Assembly (NCBI GenBank): GCA_023101725.1
Contig: JALJCO010007928.1
Location: forward strand, 620,001-684,000
Direction: 5' to 3'
Origin: Atherinomorus stipes
Taxonomy: Eukaryota; Chordata; Actinopteri; Atheriniformes; Atherinidae
DNA length: 64,000 bases
Position numbers and translations under genes: made by a program. The notes below the pieces were generated by a model. That model did not search any database. It had not been told where the DNA came from and was given only the letters and a program-made list of their open reading frames with translations. Below are positions 1 through 11,916 of this stretch, piece after piece; the stretch's first letter is position 1, and the number at the start of each line of letters is the position of its first letter.

Positions 1-178
1 GGGGTATGGGTGGGGGTCGTTGTAGGGTCATGGGTGGGTCTGAGATAATGAAGGATGTGTGTCTTTGTTTTTATCCATAGTATTTTGATGTAATTTTTTT
101 ATTATGTGAAGCACTTTGTATTGTTTTTATGCATGAAAAGTGCTGTATAAATAGTTTGATTTGACTTCTCTTAGATGG
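1..178 (+). repeat. 3' tail of a LINE-type retroelement
   Basis: The stretch ends with a 'gaagcactttgtatt ... gtgctgtataaata.. tttgattt' signature. This is the usual 3' end of fish L2-like LINEs and of SINEs that share their tails. No coding sequence is visible. The element probably begins outside the window. Confidence 0.5.
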
Positions 179-206
179 TCATGTTTTGAGATATCGTTCA
201 GCATAG

Positions 207-688
207 TTAAAGGGGAATTTTGCTTTTTTTAACTTGGGGTCTGTTTTCGTATTTCCTTTCACATATGTGAGTGATGGAGAAAGGAATTTTTAAGATAGCT
301 CCATGTTCAGCCGGGCAGGCAGCCTAGCAGCCCAGCTAATAAGTCTGGGTCAACTATAAGTTCGCACCGTACACAGACACCAAAGCAAATGGCGATCACC
401 AGGTAATGTAGATACTTTCATTCATTTCTCCTCTCTAGTATGTTGTTGGACACTCGTTGAGACTTTCCGAGCCCTTCAGTGTGGAAAAAAAGCACGATTT
501 TTAGAGCAAACTTGGATGCGGAGGCTATAGTTGCCCTATACTTATCGTTAGCTGGGCTGCTGCTAGGCTCCCTGCCCAGCTGAATACTGGAGCTATCTTG
601 AAACTTCCTTTCTCCATCACTCACATATATAAAAGGATATATGAAAACAGACCCCAGGTTAAAAAGAAAAAGCAAAATTTCGCTTTAA
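207..688. mobile_element. Foldback MITE with long terminal inverted repeats
   Basis: The left end (ttaaaggggaattttgc, then an AACTTGGGGTCTG block and a block ending in cacatatgtgagtgatggag) is repeated in reverse complement at the right end (ctccatcactcacatata through gcaaaatttcgctttaa). The inner parts are also imperfectly complementary, so most of the 480 bp can fold on itself. No ORF supports a transposase, so it is a non-autonomous DNA element. It lies just upstream of the first visible exon of the HECT-like gene. Confidence 0.75.
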
Positions 689-738
689 CTCACACTTTCT
701 TTATTCATTCTCCTTTTCTTTTCTCTCCCTCCATGCAG

Positions 739-813
739 TCGTTTCCTCCTGTCAGACTTTCAGATTTTGAGCTAGTGGAGATAAAGTCAGGTGATCCTTC
801 CATCGTGAGCCCG
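739..813 (+). CDS. HECT-like gene, first visible exon
   Basis: Acceptor ccatgcag, donor gtatgt. It encodes 25 residues in phase 0, beginning [15 protein letters not shown]. It cannot be the first coding exon because it opens at an acceptor without an in-frame Met. Confidence 0.7.
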
Positions 814-3800
814 GTATGTCCTCACAGGTTTTGCTATTTTCTGATTGATGAATCAAAGTAAATTTACAATCTAGCATCACAGCAGGGAAACGGCATGCAA
901 ACACAAAACCTAAACTTCGATTTTTCCTGCTGAAATGATCATTAGTGGCCACTGAAATTCATGCTTTAAAACCAGATGGTTGATCCAGTCTCTGTTTTCT
1001 GAATTCTGTGTTTGATCTGTGAATGCTGTGTACTGATTAGACCCTAATCTAATCCTATAGTCATTTTAGGGTAATGACAAGAAGTACACATGGTGGCTAT
1101 GAGGTTTAAAAGAGAACATTTTGCATAACAAAACAACAAAACACCACATGCAATTGTTGGAAATTTACAATTGTTCTGGATTCATTCATAGCAAAGAAAT
1201 AAATGTTTGTATTCTTGTGCAGTGTTTACATTTTTTTCCTTTACCAACATGTCTGCCATGTTGGCTTGTTCTGTTCAACTCATGCATCATTTCTCTGTTC
1301 ACCACCATAATGCAACAAAACTGTGATGTGTTTCAGCGGTCCCTGAACAAATCTTGCCGTGTCAAATGGAGGAGACCGACTCCACAGAAGCGAGGACTGG
1401 TGGTTAAAGATGTGATCTGTCTACCCAGAGGACACTACGTGGCACAGCTGGAGAGGTGGGGGGGGGGGATCTGGAGGGAGAGCTGTTGTAGTCAGTTTAG
1501 TAAGGGTGAATGTTACTAATAGTTATGTTCAGAGGAAAATGTTTTGGATTGAGTTGTCAGTGAGGATTTTCATGGTCTTTCTTAAGCAGTACCACTTCCT
1601 CTATGTCCCTGCAGACAAATTTCTCCACAGAGTAAGCAGCAAGCCGCTTTGGCCATGGGACTGACTGCTCGCATCACCGTTGACAACACCTGGTCAGCCA
1701 GTCAGATGGAGAGTCGACTCGCGCTGCTGTTCCAGGGACAATTTGTCAACAAAGCTAGACAAAAGTTTTCCTTCACATATCTGCAAGTGTGTGAGATTTG
1801 CTAAAAATATTTAGCTATTTTCACTCTGTTACAATGAGCAGACCTTTCTTAATGTTTGTATTTGATGGCTTGTGTTGCTCCAGTGTGTGCAAGGCTCCAG
1901 AGCCCTCTTTGTCCCCGACATTCCTGCTGAGGGCTGGACTGGAGAGCAGGTCCTCCGGATCTCTGAACATGGCGCGCTGTATATCCTCAGTCATCATGAC
2001 TACCTACAGGTACACATTCTGTTGCTGTGTGAGTGCTGGAGGCTTTTGTCTCTACAGTGAGCCCTATTATTTCCTTTACATAAAAAGTGAGATGGTATTG
2101 TGCATTCTTTCATATTGACATTCCTTTCAGTGTATGTGGACTTACACTTAGCAGTTTAATTATGCACATCTTCTGTTGTACATCATTTAAAATACTTGTC
2201 TGTCAACAGGTTGACTCTAAATATACAGCAAATGAACCACCTGTGTTGAACAGGTAAGACAGTAATTCTTGTAAAGCAGGGGTGTATAAAGCCCCGTTTC
2301 CACCAGCGGGGCTGGGTCGGGCCGGATCAGTCCACGTTTTTTTGCGTCTCCACAGATTAAAAACTGGGACGGGTCCCCTTATATCTGACCCAACCCATCC
2401 TACTATTTTGGTACCCTTCGGTAGGGGTACTGATGTGACTGATCCGGACCAAAGAGGTGGAGCTAACACACAGCAATCCGTTGATTCATTGAAAAATCCG
2501 TCACTTCCCGCGTGACCCGGTGCAAAAACAAAGCAGGAGTGACTCCTTTTGTTTCTGTCATGTGTGGTGTGGTGCTTTGGTTAAAAGGCGTTGCACGGCG
2601 ATGTCATGGGATCACGTAGCAGCGCTGTCCAGTTAATACTCCGCCTCCAGAATAAGGGTACAGTATGCTGTGAGGACGTAATGTGAAATTAACACATACT
2701 TACTAAAACCCACCCAATCCAGCCTGGCCCGACCCCACCCAGACCCGCGGGTGAAAACGGGGCTTAAGACGGGGCAGTCCTTGAGAGCTGATTGTCCTGC
2801 AGCTTTTAGATGCATCCCTTCTCCACACCTTAATCAAATGACTGGCTCACAAATTCACTTCCAGTTTTTAAAACTTTGTTGAAATCACATTTTTTCTCTG
2901 ATAGACAGTTTACTTTTAACCGTTTATTTATGTTTCTATATTATTTGTATAACTTGTTATTTCGTTTGTTAGTTTTGTGCAACACTTGGGTCAACTGTGT
3001 TGTTTTTATAGTGCTTTACAAAAAAAAGTTGGATTCTCTGAAGAGCTGAATGACATGTGCATGAGAAAATTCAGGTGTTGGTGAAGGATGCATCTAAAAG
3101 TTGCAGGGTGGGCATGGGCACCCCTGCTGTGAAGTAACTTTTAGAAATTGCAATCTTACTAAATACATGATTTGCATTTTCTAAATAACTGATTTGGTAT
3201 ATGATTTCAGGAGGGAGTTTTGTTTGGACAACAGCCAACTGGTGAGACAGATCCAGCCCCGTGTCTGCAGGACACCTCAGAGGGTGAGCGGTTTCATCTG
3301 CTGAATCAGGGCTACTCAATTCTGTCCCACAAAGGCTGCAGGTTTTTACTAGAGATGCACTGATCCAGTTTTTTTTCCAATCCGATACTGATACCTGGGC
3401 TGAGCATATCGGCTGATATCCAATACCGATCCGATACTACTGTTGAATGAATGAACGTGTACCTTGCCATGTGAGCGAAGGCATCAGGCTTGACATTAAC
3501 ATCTTGCCTTGTTAAAAAAACAAAGAAAAAACAAAAAAACAAATTACAACAGATATAAATGTATTTAATATTATTAATTGACAAATAAAGTGTACATTTG
3601 CAGCAAAAAAATAATGCTTCCATGTAAAGTATACTGCAAATAGATATTTTAAAATGTAACGTAAAATATAGCGGCTGCATAAAATCCAACAAACAGTGGC
3701 TTAAATAACTTCTTCAAAAATACAAGATAAACAGAAGTAACATGTAAACATTTAGTGCAAACATTAATTCAAAATCTAATTGAATAACAATTTTTGAATT

Positions 3801-6800
3801 ATTTTTAATATTCTTATTATTCTCTTATATTAGGACTTGCTTTGTTTTCTTTTCTTAAATATTTCGTTTCTTTACTTGTGTTGCCAGGAGAACGAGAGTC
3901 ACGGAGTTTCAGTTCCTCAATGCGTCTTGTATATGTTGCAGAAATTGACAATAAAACTGACTTTGACTTTGAAAACCTGCAGGATTCTGGCCCTCATAGA
4001 ACCGAACTGAGTCGCCCTGGTCTCCGTAAATCTTCGTATCCTACAGATGTGGAGAAGATAATTTTCTGTCTTTCACCTGCAGCTCACTCTAAACCTGGAC
4101 ACCCTCCTGAGCTTGTTCAAACAGGCGAACATGGACGTAGATGGAGAGGCTCACATCCAGGTGAGGAGGGAGGACGTGCTCCACGGCGCTCTGAGGGCGG
4201 TGAGGAAGCCGGGCTTCTGCTTCAGGTCAACACTCATCATCTCCTTCAGCGAAGACAAAACCAGCCAACATAAAGAAGCTCTGAAGGACTTCTTCAGGTT
4301 TGGATTGTTCCACTGAAAACTGTCATGTATTTGCTGTTTGTATCGGTGGTTTCTGTTATACACCCTTAGCTGTAAATTTATCTGGTTTTCAGGGCTTCTG
4401 GTTTGTTTGATCAAATTTCAAATATTTTTCCAGTAAATCAAAGTAAACTTTAAAACACCCATTTCTCTGTTTTGAAAAATGGTAGTTGCACAATTTTAGA
4501 TTAGTTGACAACATGAAAAACAAATTCCTTGTGATTTTTCAGCTGGGCGTGGCAGGATTTAAGCCTGACATCTTTCGGAGAAAGATTTTTGTTTCCAAAA
4601 TGGTTAATAGACTAAAAACACAAATTTATTGACATGTGTCTTGTACTTGATGTATTTAGAATAGAATATAGAATATTTTTAGTTTTTAAAAGTGTCAAAT
4701 TATTGCAAGAGGTGCCCATAACTACATCCCAGAGCCAAAGGGTTGTGGTTTTGACCAACAATCCAAATATATTGTAAATGATTATTCAAAAATAATAAAA
4801 AAAAACATACTACATTAATGAAGTGCAAAACATTCATTGTTTATCCCTTTTCTCAATAAAAACACAAGATAATGGAATTCAATTGAATTTTAATCAACAC
4901 TTTGGTTATCACAATTAAAACATCAGAAAGGTATTTTCTCCAGATCTCTCTATGAAAATCTTTAGTTAAAAAATAGTTTTTATGACTGAAGATTGAATGT
5001 TTTGTCCTGCAGGCTGACCCTACTGGAGCTGCAGCAGAGCCGTGTTTTTGAGGGTCGGCCTGGACGCCTTTTCTTGACTTACGACCTCACAGCGCTTGAG
5101 GACAGGAAGTATTATGAAGCAGGAGTTCTCATTGGCTGGTCGTTAGCTCAGGGGGGGCCTGGACCTCATTGTCTGCACCCTGCACTATATCAGGTTGGCT
5201 GCTTATCAGAAAATCCTTATATCCCACCATTTATCATCTTTCTCACGTCACTTCTTTTTCATTTTAATCTAGCATCTGATAAAAATGTCAAAGTTGCACA
5301 CATAAAACAATCTTAGCTGTAGATCATCGTCTGACTCCAGTTCCACACATGACTATGGAGCATTTTTGCATCTTTGAATTCCCCAATTTGGTCTAAAGCT
5401 TGAAACTTTTGGTCTTTTTATGTGATTTTAAAGGAGCATTCATCAGCCAAAAGCAAATAAACCCCCGAATTTTAAGTTTTTCAAGTTGATTCAGCAGAGC
5501 AGATTTTAAAACTTGATACTGGTGCTGGAAGTACCATCAAAACTAGTTGCAGGTTTTAATATTCTTTTCTAAAAAGTAGAAATGTGCACTGGCATCAGAT
5601 GGAGCATGACTTGTAGCAATACAGCACTGTGTTTGCACGTCAGTATTGTCTGTCATAGCATTTCATGTTTGGTTTTTTTTTCACAGCTTATGTGTTGCCA
5701 GACTCCATGTTTACAAGACTTCAACTGCAGAGACATTGTTGATGCAGGCGCACAGATTCATTTGCAAGAGGTGATGAGCTCACTCATTAGAACCTTCTGT
5801 ATACTCCTCTTCTGTTTGATTTTCTCTTAAATTCCCATTAAATTAATGCAGTGTAGTAAATAAATTTATAACGAATCTTGATTATGTCACCCATTTTCAG
5901 TAGGTATGCAGCATGAATGATGATTCTGCTGTTGAGGAAATCATGTTTCTCTGAGTGAATGACTAATAAACTTGGAGAGAAACTATCGACTGAGTCATCC
6001 ATCCTGCATCTTCTTTTTATTTTTCCATTTTTGCCCCATTTGAACTCTTCTCTGTTCTTATTGCAGCTGCGTAGTTGCCATGATGTGAAGCTACTGTCTC
6101 CTGCTCTCTGTGACTGGGTGTTGAGCTGTGGGATCCCTGGAATCCATTCAGCCTGCTCTGATGAGATACCAGCCATCTACGCCCGCTTGGTAAAACACTA
6201 CATCTACCACAGGTGGGACACGCGTGTCACGTGTAGTTTACTGCTCACATAAATTGTCTCTTCCTCTTTGTCCATGCGTAGCTATAAAGAAATGACCATG
6301 CTCAGTTTTACTCTTGTTGATCTTCAGGGTGGCCAGCATGATCTCCCAGTTTATCGAGGGACTCAACAGTTGTGGTGCTTTGTGGGATCTGGTGAAGTCC
6401 CACTGGGAGATGTTTCTGCCACTAATGACAAGTACACAGCAGCAGCCTCTGACCTTAAAGGAGTTCAAACAGCTCTTCACCGTCTGCTACAGCCATCCAG
6501 ACTCCGAGCTGAGGGCAGCAGAGGAGGCCACAGCCAGAAGCTGGGAAGCTGTCCTGACCTCGGTCAGCGGTAAGAATGGAGGGGGTGGAAGGATGCAAAG
6601 ATGATTAAGGGTGTTTCAGGTTGAGCAATGAGAATATTTTGAAAAACGCATAACTTCCTTGTGCACAAACAGATGGGCAGACAGATTTTTCCTTTGAAGA
6701 CCTCCTAGTCTTTATCACAGGAGCTGATCATCTTCCTCCTCTTGGCCTCCACGAACTGATAACCCTACAATTTTACTCCCAGGTTGGTATATCAGACATT

Positions 6801-9800
6801 TTTTTCAGTTCATATGAAAGAAGAAACGCTAACCTCTTCTCTGTGAGACTAGTGAACCTACTTTTGCATCAGCTTAAAGTCAGGTAAACTCGCTTTAAAT
6901 GATCTTTCTTGCCTGTGACACGGCTGTAAACACAATGTTGGATATAGAAAACGTGAAACTGCTCAATATTCATCTTCCTTTTCGGCCGGTGTTTCCAGCA
7001 TCTCCTGATAATCATCTTTAGCGCTTTGCTCAAGTTTGCATCCGGGCTTGTTTACGTTCCAGGAAATAGTTGGGTCTTGCAGGAAAAACTGAATAGAATA
7101 AATAAAGACTTGTTGAAAAGCGCAAAAATCGTGAGTCAAAATGGTCTGTAGGGATATTACTTAACCACTATAAAATATGAGTTGGAGCAGAGTGCAACAT
7201 GTCTATGATGCTTGAACTTGTACTCACCTAAACTTTGAAACCACTATTATGTACAGTAACAGCTTTAGAAAACAAACATTTTAGATGATACTGTCATAGG
7301 GCTGCTTGATTATGGGAGAAATCATCATAACGATTATTTTGGTCAATATTGAAATCAGGATTATTCAAACAATTAGTTTTTAGTTACATGTTGCATTTAT
7401 TTTGCATTTTTGTCTGAAAAAAAACTTTTTTTATTGATAATTGAAGCAAAACATGAAATTGAAAAAAATAAATATACAAATATGTACCTTACAACTGTTT
7501 TGCAATGTATAAAACAATGTATAAAACATTAAATGAACAAAATAAATATACTTTGAACATTAAGTAAGGCATAAAAAACATAAATGTATCTGAAATAAAC
7601 TGTGTCCAGCTGTTCTGCAATTTATCTATATTAGAAGAATAAAATTAATATTTTTTATAAAAAAAAAAACTTTAAGCTTTATTGCAATGTTACAACATTC
7701 CAAATCTAACATTTTTGTTAGAATGACTTTCAGAAATTGGTAAAGAAAAATGACAAAATTGTTTTTACTTGATTATACGAGTTTCGTATTGTTGGACATG
7801 AAAATTGGAATCATGATCAAATTTGATTTATTGCACAGCCCTGTCATGTATTTGACTTAATAGATAAAATCATCAGAACTGGGTTTTAAGTGCTCAGTTA
7901 CAGAAATGATTCTCAGAAGTCAGTGCATTATAGGAATTTTTCATGTCTTCTGGATCATTTTTAAAGTTTTATCTTCAAAAAAATTCTTGTTGATTCTTCC
8001 TTGCAGCTGAATAATTTTTGTACCATTTGGGTTTTTTTTCCATCACTGGTCAGATTTGCCCAGCGTCTCTGTAAATTAATTGTTTTGTTGGTCCTTTCTC
8101 TTTTCCTTTTCAATGCTGTTTCTTGGGTCTGTCCCGGCTGCCTTAAGCATGCTGTGGTAGGCCTATTTTGAAAAAAACACATCTCGTCCTGCTACAAAAC
8201 TTTAGACCAGTCTCCCACCTTCCTTTTCTCTCAAAGCTACTAGAAAAGCTTGTTCTTAAACAATTGCAGCCTTTTGTAGACCAAAACGCCCTTCTGAAAA
8301 GTTAGTCTGGTTTTAGGGCTCGCCATAGTACTGAGACTGCTCTGCTAAAAATTCATAATGACATCCTTTTGTTGATGCAGGTAATCCCACCTGCTGGTCC
8401 TCTTAGACCTTTGCCGCTTTTGATACGGTCGACCACCTGTCCTTATTTCCCGCCTGGAGCACTAGTTGGTATCCGTGGACTGCACTAGGTGGTTAGAAGC
8501 TATCTGTCTGACAGAAGCTTCTCCGTTGCTGCCGGTGTTCCTCCTCCTCACATGTTCCACTCCACGGGGTGCCACAAGGCTCAGTTCTCGGTCCTCTCCT
8601 TTTCCTGCTGTATCTGCTGCCCCTTGGCTCCATCATTGATAAACACAACCTCTCCTTCCATTTCTATGCCGACGACATTCAAATCTATCTTCCCTGCACC
8701 TGACCGGAAATCACACTCCACATACACAAAACTTTTAGACTGTCTAAATGATGTGAAATCATGGCTTGCGCAGAATTTTTTACATCTTAATGATGCCAAG
8801 ACTGATTTCATTTTGTTTGGCACTCCAACCATGCTTGGCTCCTTCTCACACGACGGCACTTCTATTCCCTCCCCCAAGTCCTACGTGAAAAGCCTTGGAG
8901 TTCTGTTGGACAGTGGCCTCAGGTTCGAAAGGCAGATCAGCGCCATAGTCAGAACCAGCTTTTTTCAACTCCGTCTCCTCTCGAAGGTCAAACCTTTCCT
9001 TAGCGGGGGACCTGGAGACGGCTGTCCATGCCTTCATTAGTGCCCGGCTGGACTACTGTAACGGCCTTTTCGTCGGCCTGAACCAGGCTTCCATCGCCCG
9101 CCTGCAGCTCGTCCAGAACGCTGCTGTTCGTTTTCTGGTGGGCGCGTCCAGGCGAGAACATATAACCCCCGTCCTATCTTCCCTGCACTGGCTCCCCGTC
9201 CGCTTCCGAATTGATTTTAAATTACTTTTGTTTGTTTTTAAAGCCCTCACGGCCTGGCCCCCCTTATCTGGCTGACCTGCTGGTCCGCCGGGACCCCAGC
9301 AGGGCCCTTCGTTCCGCTGGCCAACTTCTTTTAGAAGTGCCGAGAACGAAGCTAAAGCAGTGGTGCGACCGCTCGTTCTCAGCTGCTGGCCCCAGATTGT
9401 GGAACTCGCTGCCCCCCGACATTCGTCTCACGACTGAACTGGGCTCTTTTAAATCTAAGTTAAAGACTTATTTTTTTAGTCTAGCTTTTAATTCTAACTA
9501 GTTTATTTATTAAAGGTTTTTACTCTCTCTTAGGTACACCCTGCACTCCCCCGAGTAGCCTGTTCTGATTCTCAGTTGGTTGTTTTCCTCTTACTCTTTT
9601 TTTGTTCTTCACTTTTCCTAGTATTTAAGTTTACATTTTTATGTTTTACATTGTTGTCTCTTTTTCTGTTACCCTGCTGTAAAGCACTTTGTGTGTCCAA
9701 TGAGTACTGTAAAGGGCTATATAAATAAATTTGATTTGATAATTTCCCACAAACTGAGCGTGACTAGATCTTACTTTTTTCATGTAGTTAGCTGACATTT

Positions 9801-11408
9801 AACTTATTAACCCAGCTATAAGTAGATTCATCCACTTTAATCATTAACTGCATTTCACAGCCCAATGAGTTTGTGTCAGACCATTCCTAGTTTCTGCAAA
9901 GCTCAGATTTGCACTGTGATGTGTGTGGTTTTTTTTTCTTTTTAAGCAAACTGTGAACACCATTTGTTAAATATTTGCATGGGAATATTTGCACCTCACT
10001 TCTGCTGTTTGATGTCAGGGAGTTGGTAACGGTTGAAATGAGTCCTCACACCTCATGCCTTAAAGTGGAAATGCAACGCTCAACCAACCTAACTTTATTT
10101 AATAGACTGAGTCCTGGTCTTATCAATAATTATATACCAAACGTGAAAAATATAAGCATGTAAAAGAAAAATGTTGCGAAGTTCCAGCAGCAGGACCGGT
10201 TTCTGGTTCAGCTGGAGGTTGTTAACTGTTCTGTCTTCAGCTTAAACTTTGGAAAACTTGCTTTTAGATCCAGGAGGAATACAGTAGTGGTCCCCCTTTG
10301 GTCTGTTCTTCTCCTTTGGCTCACCAGTCTCTGTCATTCAGCTGTTATCTTTATAATTGTGGACCGGACCAGAGGACTCTCATTCAGGACTGCAGCACTA
10401 ACCAACCCGGTGACGTCAGAGCTTAGAGTACTGCAAGATGGCGGCGCTCTTGTCCTAAAAACGTCAAACTTCGCAACGTTTTTCTTTTATATGCTTATAT
10501 TTTTCACGTTTGGTATATAATTATTGATAAGACCAGGACTCAGTCTATTAAATAAAGTTAGGTTGGTTAAGCATTGCATTTCCACCTTAATCTAACCTTT
10601 CTGTGGAGACAGTCAGTGGCAGAGATGTGTTTGCTTTTATTTGGAAAAAAGTTAACGTACTGATCATAATATACATCGAAGGAGATTCAGAGATATTTAT
10701 TGCATAATCAATACCATTAAACGTGTATGAACTTCATTTACCCATCTATAACACTGCACAGCACCACCAATTATCACACATTCATTTGAATCATTTGAAG
10801 ATGGCTTACATCATGTTGGTGATTTTTAACCTTAATGAGTTGTCAAATTCAGAAAAATGGTCTAGTACTAAGCTACACTTGTTAACATGTACTGTGGCAT
10901 ACTGAACCTGTACTTTTAAAAGTAAAAAAAAATATCAGCAGTTAACAAGTTAATCAGTTCAGAACTGTTTTTGCGCACACTTCTGTTCCAATCTTTCAAT
11001 TCACTTCTCCTTGACTTCTTATGCAAGTGAAGCTTTGACAAGACTGTTCCACAAAAACCAGTGTGCACCATATGACAAAAGCAGGAAATAAGTGGACTAG
11101 TTGACACGCAACTATAAATAAAAAATAAAATTTCGTTTTTGCATGCGTTATCATTTTAGTTTCGTTTTCTTTTTTCTGAATCTAATGACTGAGTTTCCTT
11201 ATTGTGACTTATTTTTCAGGATGTGAACATATCAGATGGCTGCCTGCCCCATGCCTCTGCGTCTTCGCTGGAGCTTTTCCTGCCGAGAGGAGTGACCGAG
11301 GCTGTGGACCTGTCGGTGTTGCTGCGCAGAGCTCTGCACAAAGCCCTGAGCTTAACGCCTCTAACTGCACGAGGAGATGGGGAGGAAAACTGCAGGGTGC
11401 TGACTTGA
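739..11408 (+). CDS. G2E3-like HECT-domain protein, 3' part of gene (13 exons)
   Basis: Exons: 739-813, 1337-1455, 1615-1786, 1884-2009, 2210-2253, 3211-3283, 4083-4297, 5013-5193, 5687-5770, 6067-6212, 6328-6569, 6673-6782, 11220-11408. Every junction is GT-AG and the phases add up to 592 codons including TGA. The protein resembles the fish family annotated as G2/M phase-specific E3 ubiquitin ligase-like: an N-terminal region with a KDVICLPRG motif, a middle region with PxEGWTG and [15 protein letters not shown], then a HECT fold from [11 protein letters not shown] (about residue 230) through FEGRPGR, QGGPGP, VFITGAD and [12 protein letters not shown] ligases accept ubiquitin on a C-lobe cysteine. 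Here the LP.A.TC position reads A-S-A-S, so the cysteine seems to be Ser (codon 11262-11264), and the usual GGPRREFF segment is degenerate (ALKDFFR). Catalysis is therefore doubtful. Because 739 follows an acceptor, the 5' exons lie outside the window or are unseen. Confidence 0.85.
1337..1455 (+). CDS. HECT-like gene exon (KDVICLPRG motif)
   Basis: Acceptor tttcag, donor gtgggg. It encodes a basic segment followed by [18 protein letters not shown] and ends in phase 2. The KDVICLPRG motif is, as I recall, typical of the N-terminal region of fish G2E3-like proteins. Confidence 0.8.
1615..1786 (+). CDS. HECT-like gene exon (N-terminal domain)
   Basis: Acceptor ccctgcag, donor gtgtgt. It encodes 57 residues plus a split codon, including [18 protein letters not shown] and FSFTYLQ. 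No cysteine pairs or zinc finger are seen here. Confidence 0.85.
1884..2009 (+). CDS. HECT-like gene exon (GWTG / [11 protein letters not shown])
   Basis: Acceptor gctccag, donor gtacac. It encodes 42 residues in phase 0, with [12 protein letters not shown] and [14 protein letters not shown]. It is one of the best conserved blocks of this fish family. Confidence 0.85.
2210..2253 (+). CDS. HECT-like gene small linker exon
   Basis: A 44-base exon with acceptor tcaacag and donor gtaaga. It encodes [14 protein letters not shown] plus a split Arg. It is supported mainly by phase agreement with both neighbours. Confidence 0.65.
2288..2766. mobile_element. MITE with GC-rich terminal inverted repeats
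   Basis: The left end aaagccccgtttccacc-agcggg and the right end cccgcgggtgaaaacggggctt are inverted copies. The interior is non-coding. It is inserted in an intron of the HECT-like gene. Confidence 0.7.
3211..3283 (+). CDS. HECT-like gene small linker exon
   Basis: A 73-base exon, acceptor gatttcag, donor gtgagc. It encodes [19 protein letters not shown] and a few more residues. Phase fits on both sides; domain content is unknown. Confidence 0.6.
3307..4019. mobile_element. hAT-like non-autonomous element
   Basis: The termini CAGGGCTACTC and GAGTCGCCCTG, each followed inward by a ctgcagg block, are inverted repeats. Just inside the left end is the 'gatgcactgatccag ... ccgatactgatacc' sequence common in fish hAT MITEs. 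I see no clear 8-bp target duplication. It lies within an intron. Confidence 0.65.
4083..4297 (+). CDS. HECT-like gene exon (start of HECT fold)
   Basis: Acceptor cacctgcag, donor gtttgg. It encodes [16 protein letters not shown], then [15 protein letters not shown], the usual entry to a HECT fold. The exon ends at ALKDFFR, where active HECT proteins carry a GG-containing motif before REFF. Both glycines are absent here. Confidence 0.85.
5013..5193 (+). CDS. HECT-like gene exon (FEGRPGR / QGGPGP)
   Basis: Acceptor cctgcag, donor gttggc. The motifs [31 protein letters not shown] and LHPALYQ match the N-lobe of G2E3-like HECT domains. Confidence 0.9.
5687..5770 (+). CDS. HECT-like gene exon
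   Basis: Acceptor ttttcacag, donor gtgatg, 28 residues in phase 0. It is cysteine-rich ([14 protein letters not shown]) and carries DIVDAG. It corresponds to the N-lobe linker of the family. Confidence 0.75.
6067..6212 (+). CDS. HECT-like gene exon
   Basis: Acceptor ttattgcag, donor gtggga. It encodes a segment with [14 protein letters not shown] and LVKHYIYHR. It is helical and lies in the N-lobe/E2-side region of the fold. Confidence 0.85.
6328..6569 (+). CDS. HECT-like gene exon
   Basis: Acceptor gatcttcag, donor gtaaga, phase 2 in and phase 1 out. It encodes [20 protein letters not shown] and [15 protein letters not shown]. The segment aligns with the FxxGL..LxxLxxM region of G2E3-like HECT domains. 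Confidence 0.85.
6673..6782 (+). CDS. HECT-like gene exon (VFITGAD motif)
   Basis: Acceptor caaacag, donor gttggt. It encodes [20 protein letters not shown]. The [LV]xFxTGAD..P..G block is the C-lobe hallmark of the G2E3-like family. Confidence 0.88.
7297..7843. mobile_element. hAT-like MITE (AGGGCTGC termini)
   Basis: The ends tagggctgcttgattatggg and ttgcacagccctg are inverted repeats, and the interior is AT-rich. This matches a very common fish repeat opening with AGGGCTGCACGATTATGG. It sits in the last, 4.4 kb intron of the HECT-like gene. Confidence 0.65.
8175..9745 (+). mobile_element. L2-clade LINE, 5'-truncated and degenerate
   Basis: Broken reverse-transcriptase reading frames are recognisable: [20 protein letters not shown] near 8195, [18 protein letters not shown] near 8310, [13 protein letters not shown] near 8565, and the catalytic block [13 protein letters not shown] near 8655. 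A C-terminal segment follows (RLDYCNGLF near 9050, [11 protein letters not shown] near 9400). A 3' tail 'gtaaagcactttgtgtg ... ctatataaataaa' ends near 9740. The frame changes several times and contains stops, so it is inactive. It is a remnant within an intron of the HECT-like gene. Confidence 0.85.
10061..10590. mobile_element. Foldback MITE with ~130-bp inverted repeats
   Basis: The left arm (ttaaagtggaaatgcaa, through the ggtcttatcaataattatat block, to gttgcgaagtt near 10181) is repeated nearly perfectly in reverse complement from about 10468 (acttcgcaacg) to 10590 (ttgcatttccaccttaa). The spacer is about 280 bp. It is intronic, so the transcript could form a long hairpin. Confidence 0.85.
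11220..11408 (+). CDS. HECT-like gene terminal exon, catalytic Cys replaced
   Basis: Acceptor tatttttcag, stop TGA at 11406-11408. It encodes [18 protein letters not shown] and a helical tail. Active relatives have (L/F)P.A.TC here; this exon has A-S-A-S, with Ser codon TCT at 11262-11264. A Cys is present seven residues earlier, but not at the aligned position. Confidence 0.85.
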   Translation, partial: DVNISDGCLPHASASSLELFLPRGVTEAVDLSVLLRRALHKALSLTPLTARGDGEENCRVLT

Positions 11409-11916
11409 TTAGTAATGGAGGCCTTTTTGGACACTGCTTCTTCCTGGTGCTCAAAATAATTTTGCTTATGTTCATTTAACTAATTAATTTTAATCATTCA
11501 GTGGTTTGTCCACTATAGCAGCTCTGCACAAGAAGATATTTTAGTCATGTGAATATGAATGCCTTTTAGAATATTGCAAAGGAATCATTTTAGATACCAT
11601 GAACAAGGGTTAGGGTTTTTGGTTGTTGTAAATTAGAGAACAAACTGGTTTGTTTGCACAGGAAAGTAAGCGTTCTTCATGAATTCAGCTTGTTAAAGTA
11701 TTTTTAATAGCTTTTTCTGCAAATCCAGAGAACACAGCTCAACTTTTTACAATTACAACTTAATGCTGCCACTTGGCATTTTACAGAACTAGTCTGATAA
11801 GTTTTACATTTTCAATCAGATATCTGGAAGAACTGGTTTACACAAATGTACAGTGTTATCAATGTTTTTTTCTTAAGATTTTAAATAACTACTGTCTATA
11901 AATCTATAAGCTTTGC

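Noticed and set aside
3983..4048. An exon with a good acceptor (cctgcag) before the HECT exon at 4083
   Set aside because: The sequence is the inverted terminal repeat of the hAT-like element 3307-4019, and the downstream donor is poor. Phases already fit without it.
8489..9501. Host genes in the open frames at 8489-9040 and 9211-9501
   Set aside because: They are pieces of a LINE reverse transcriptase and its C-terminus, with frameshifts between them.
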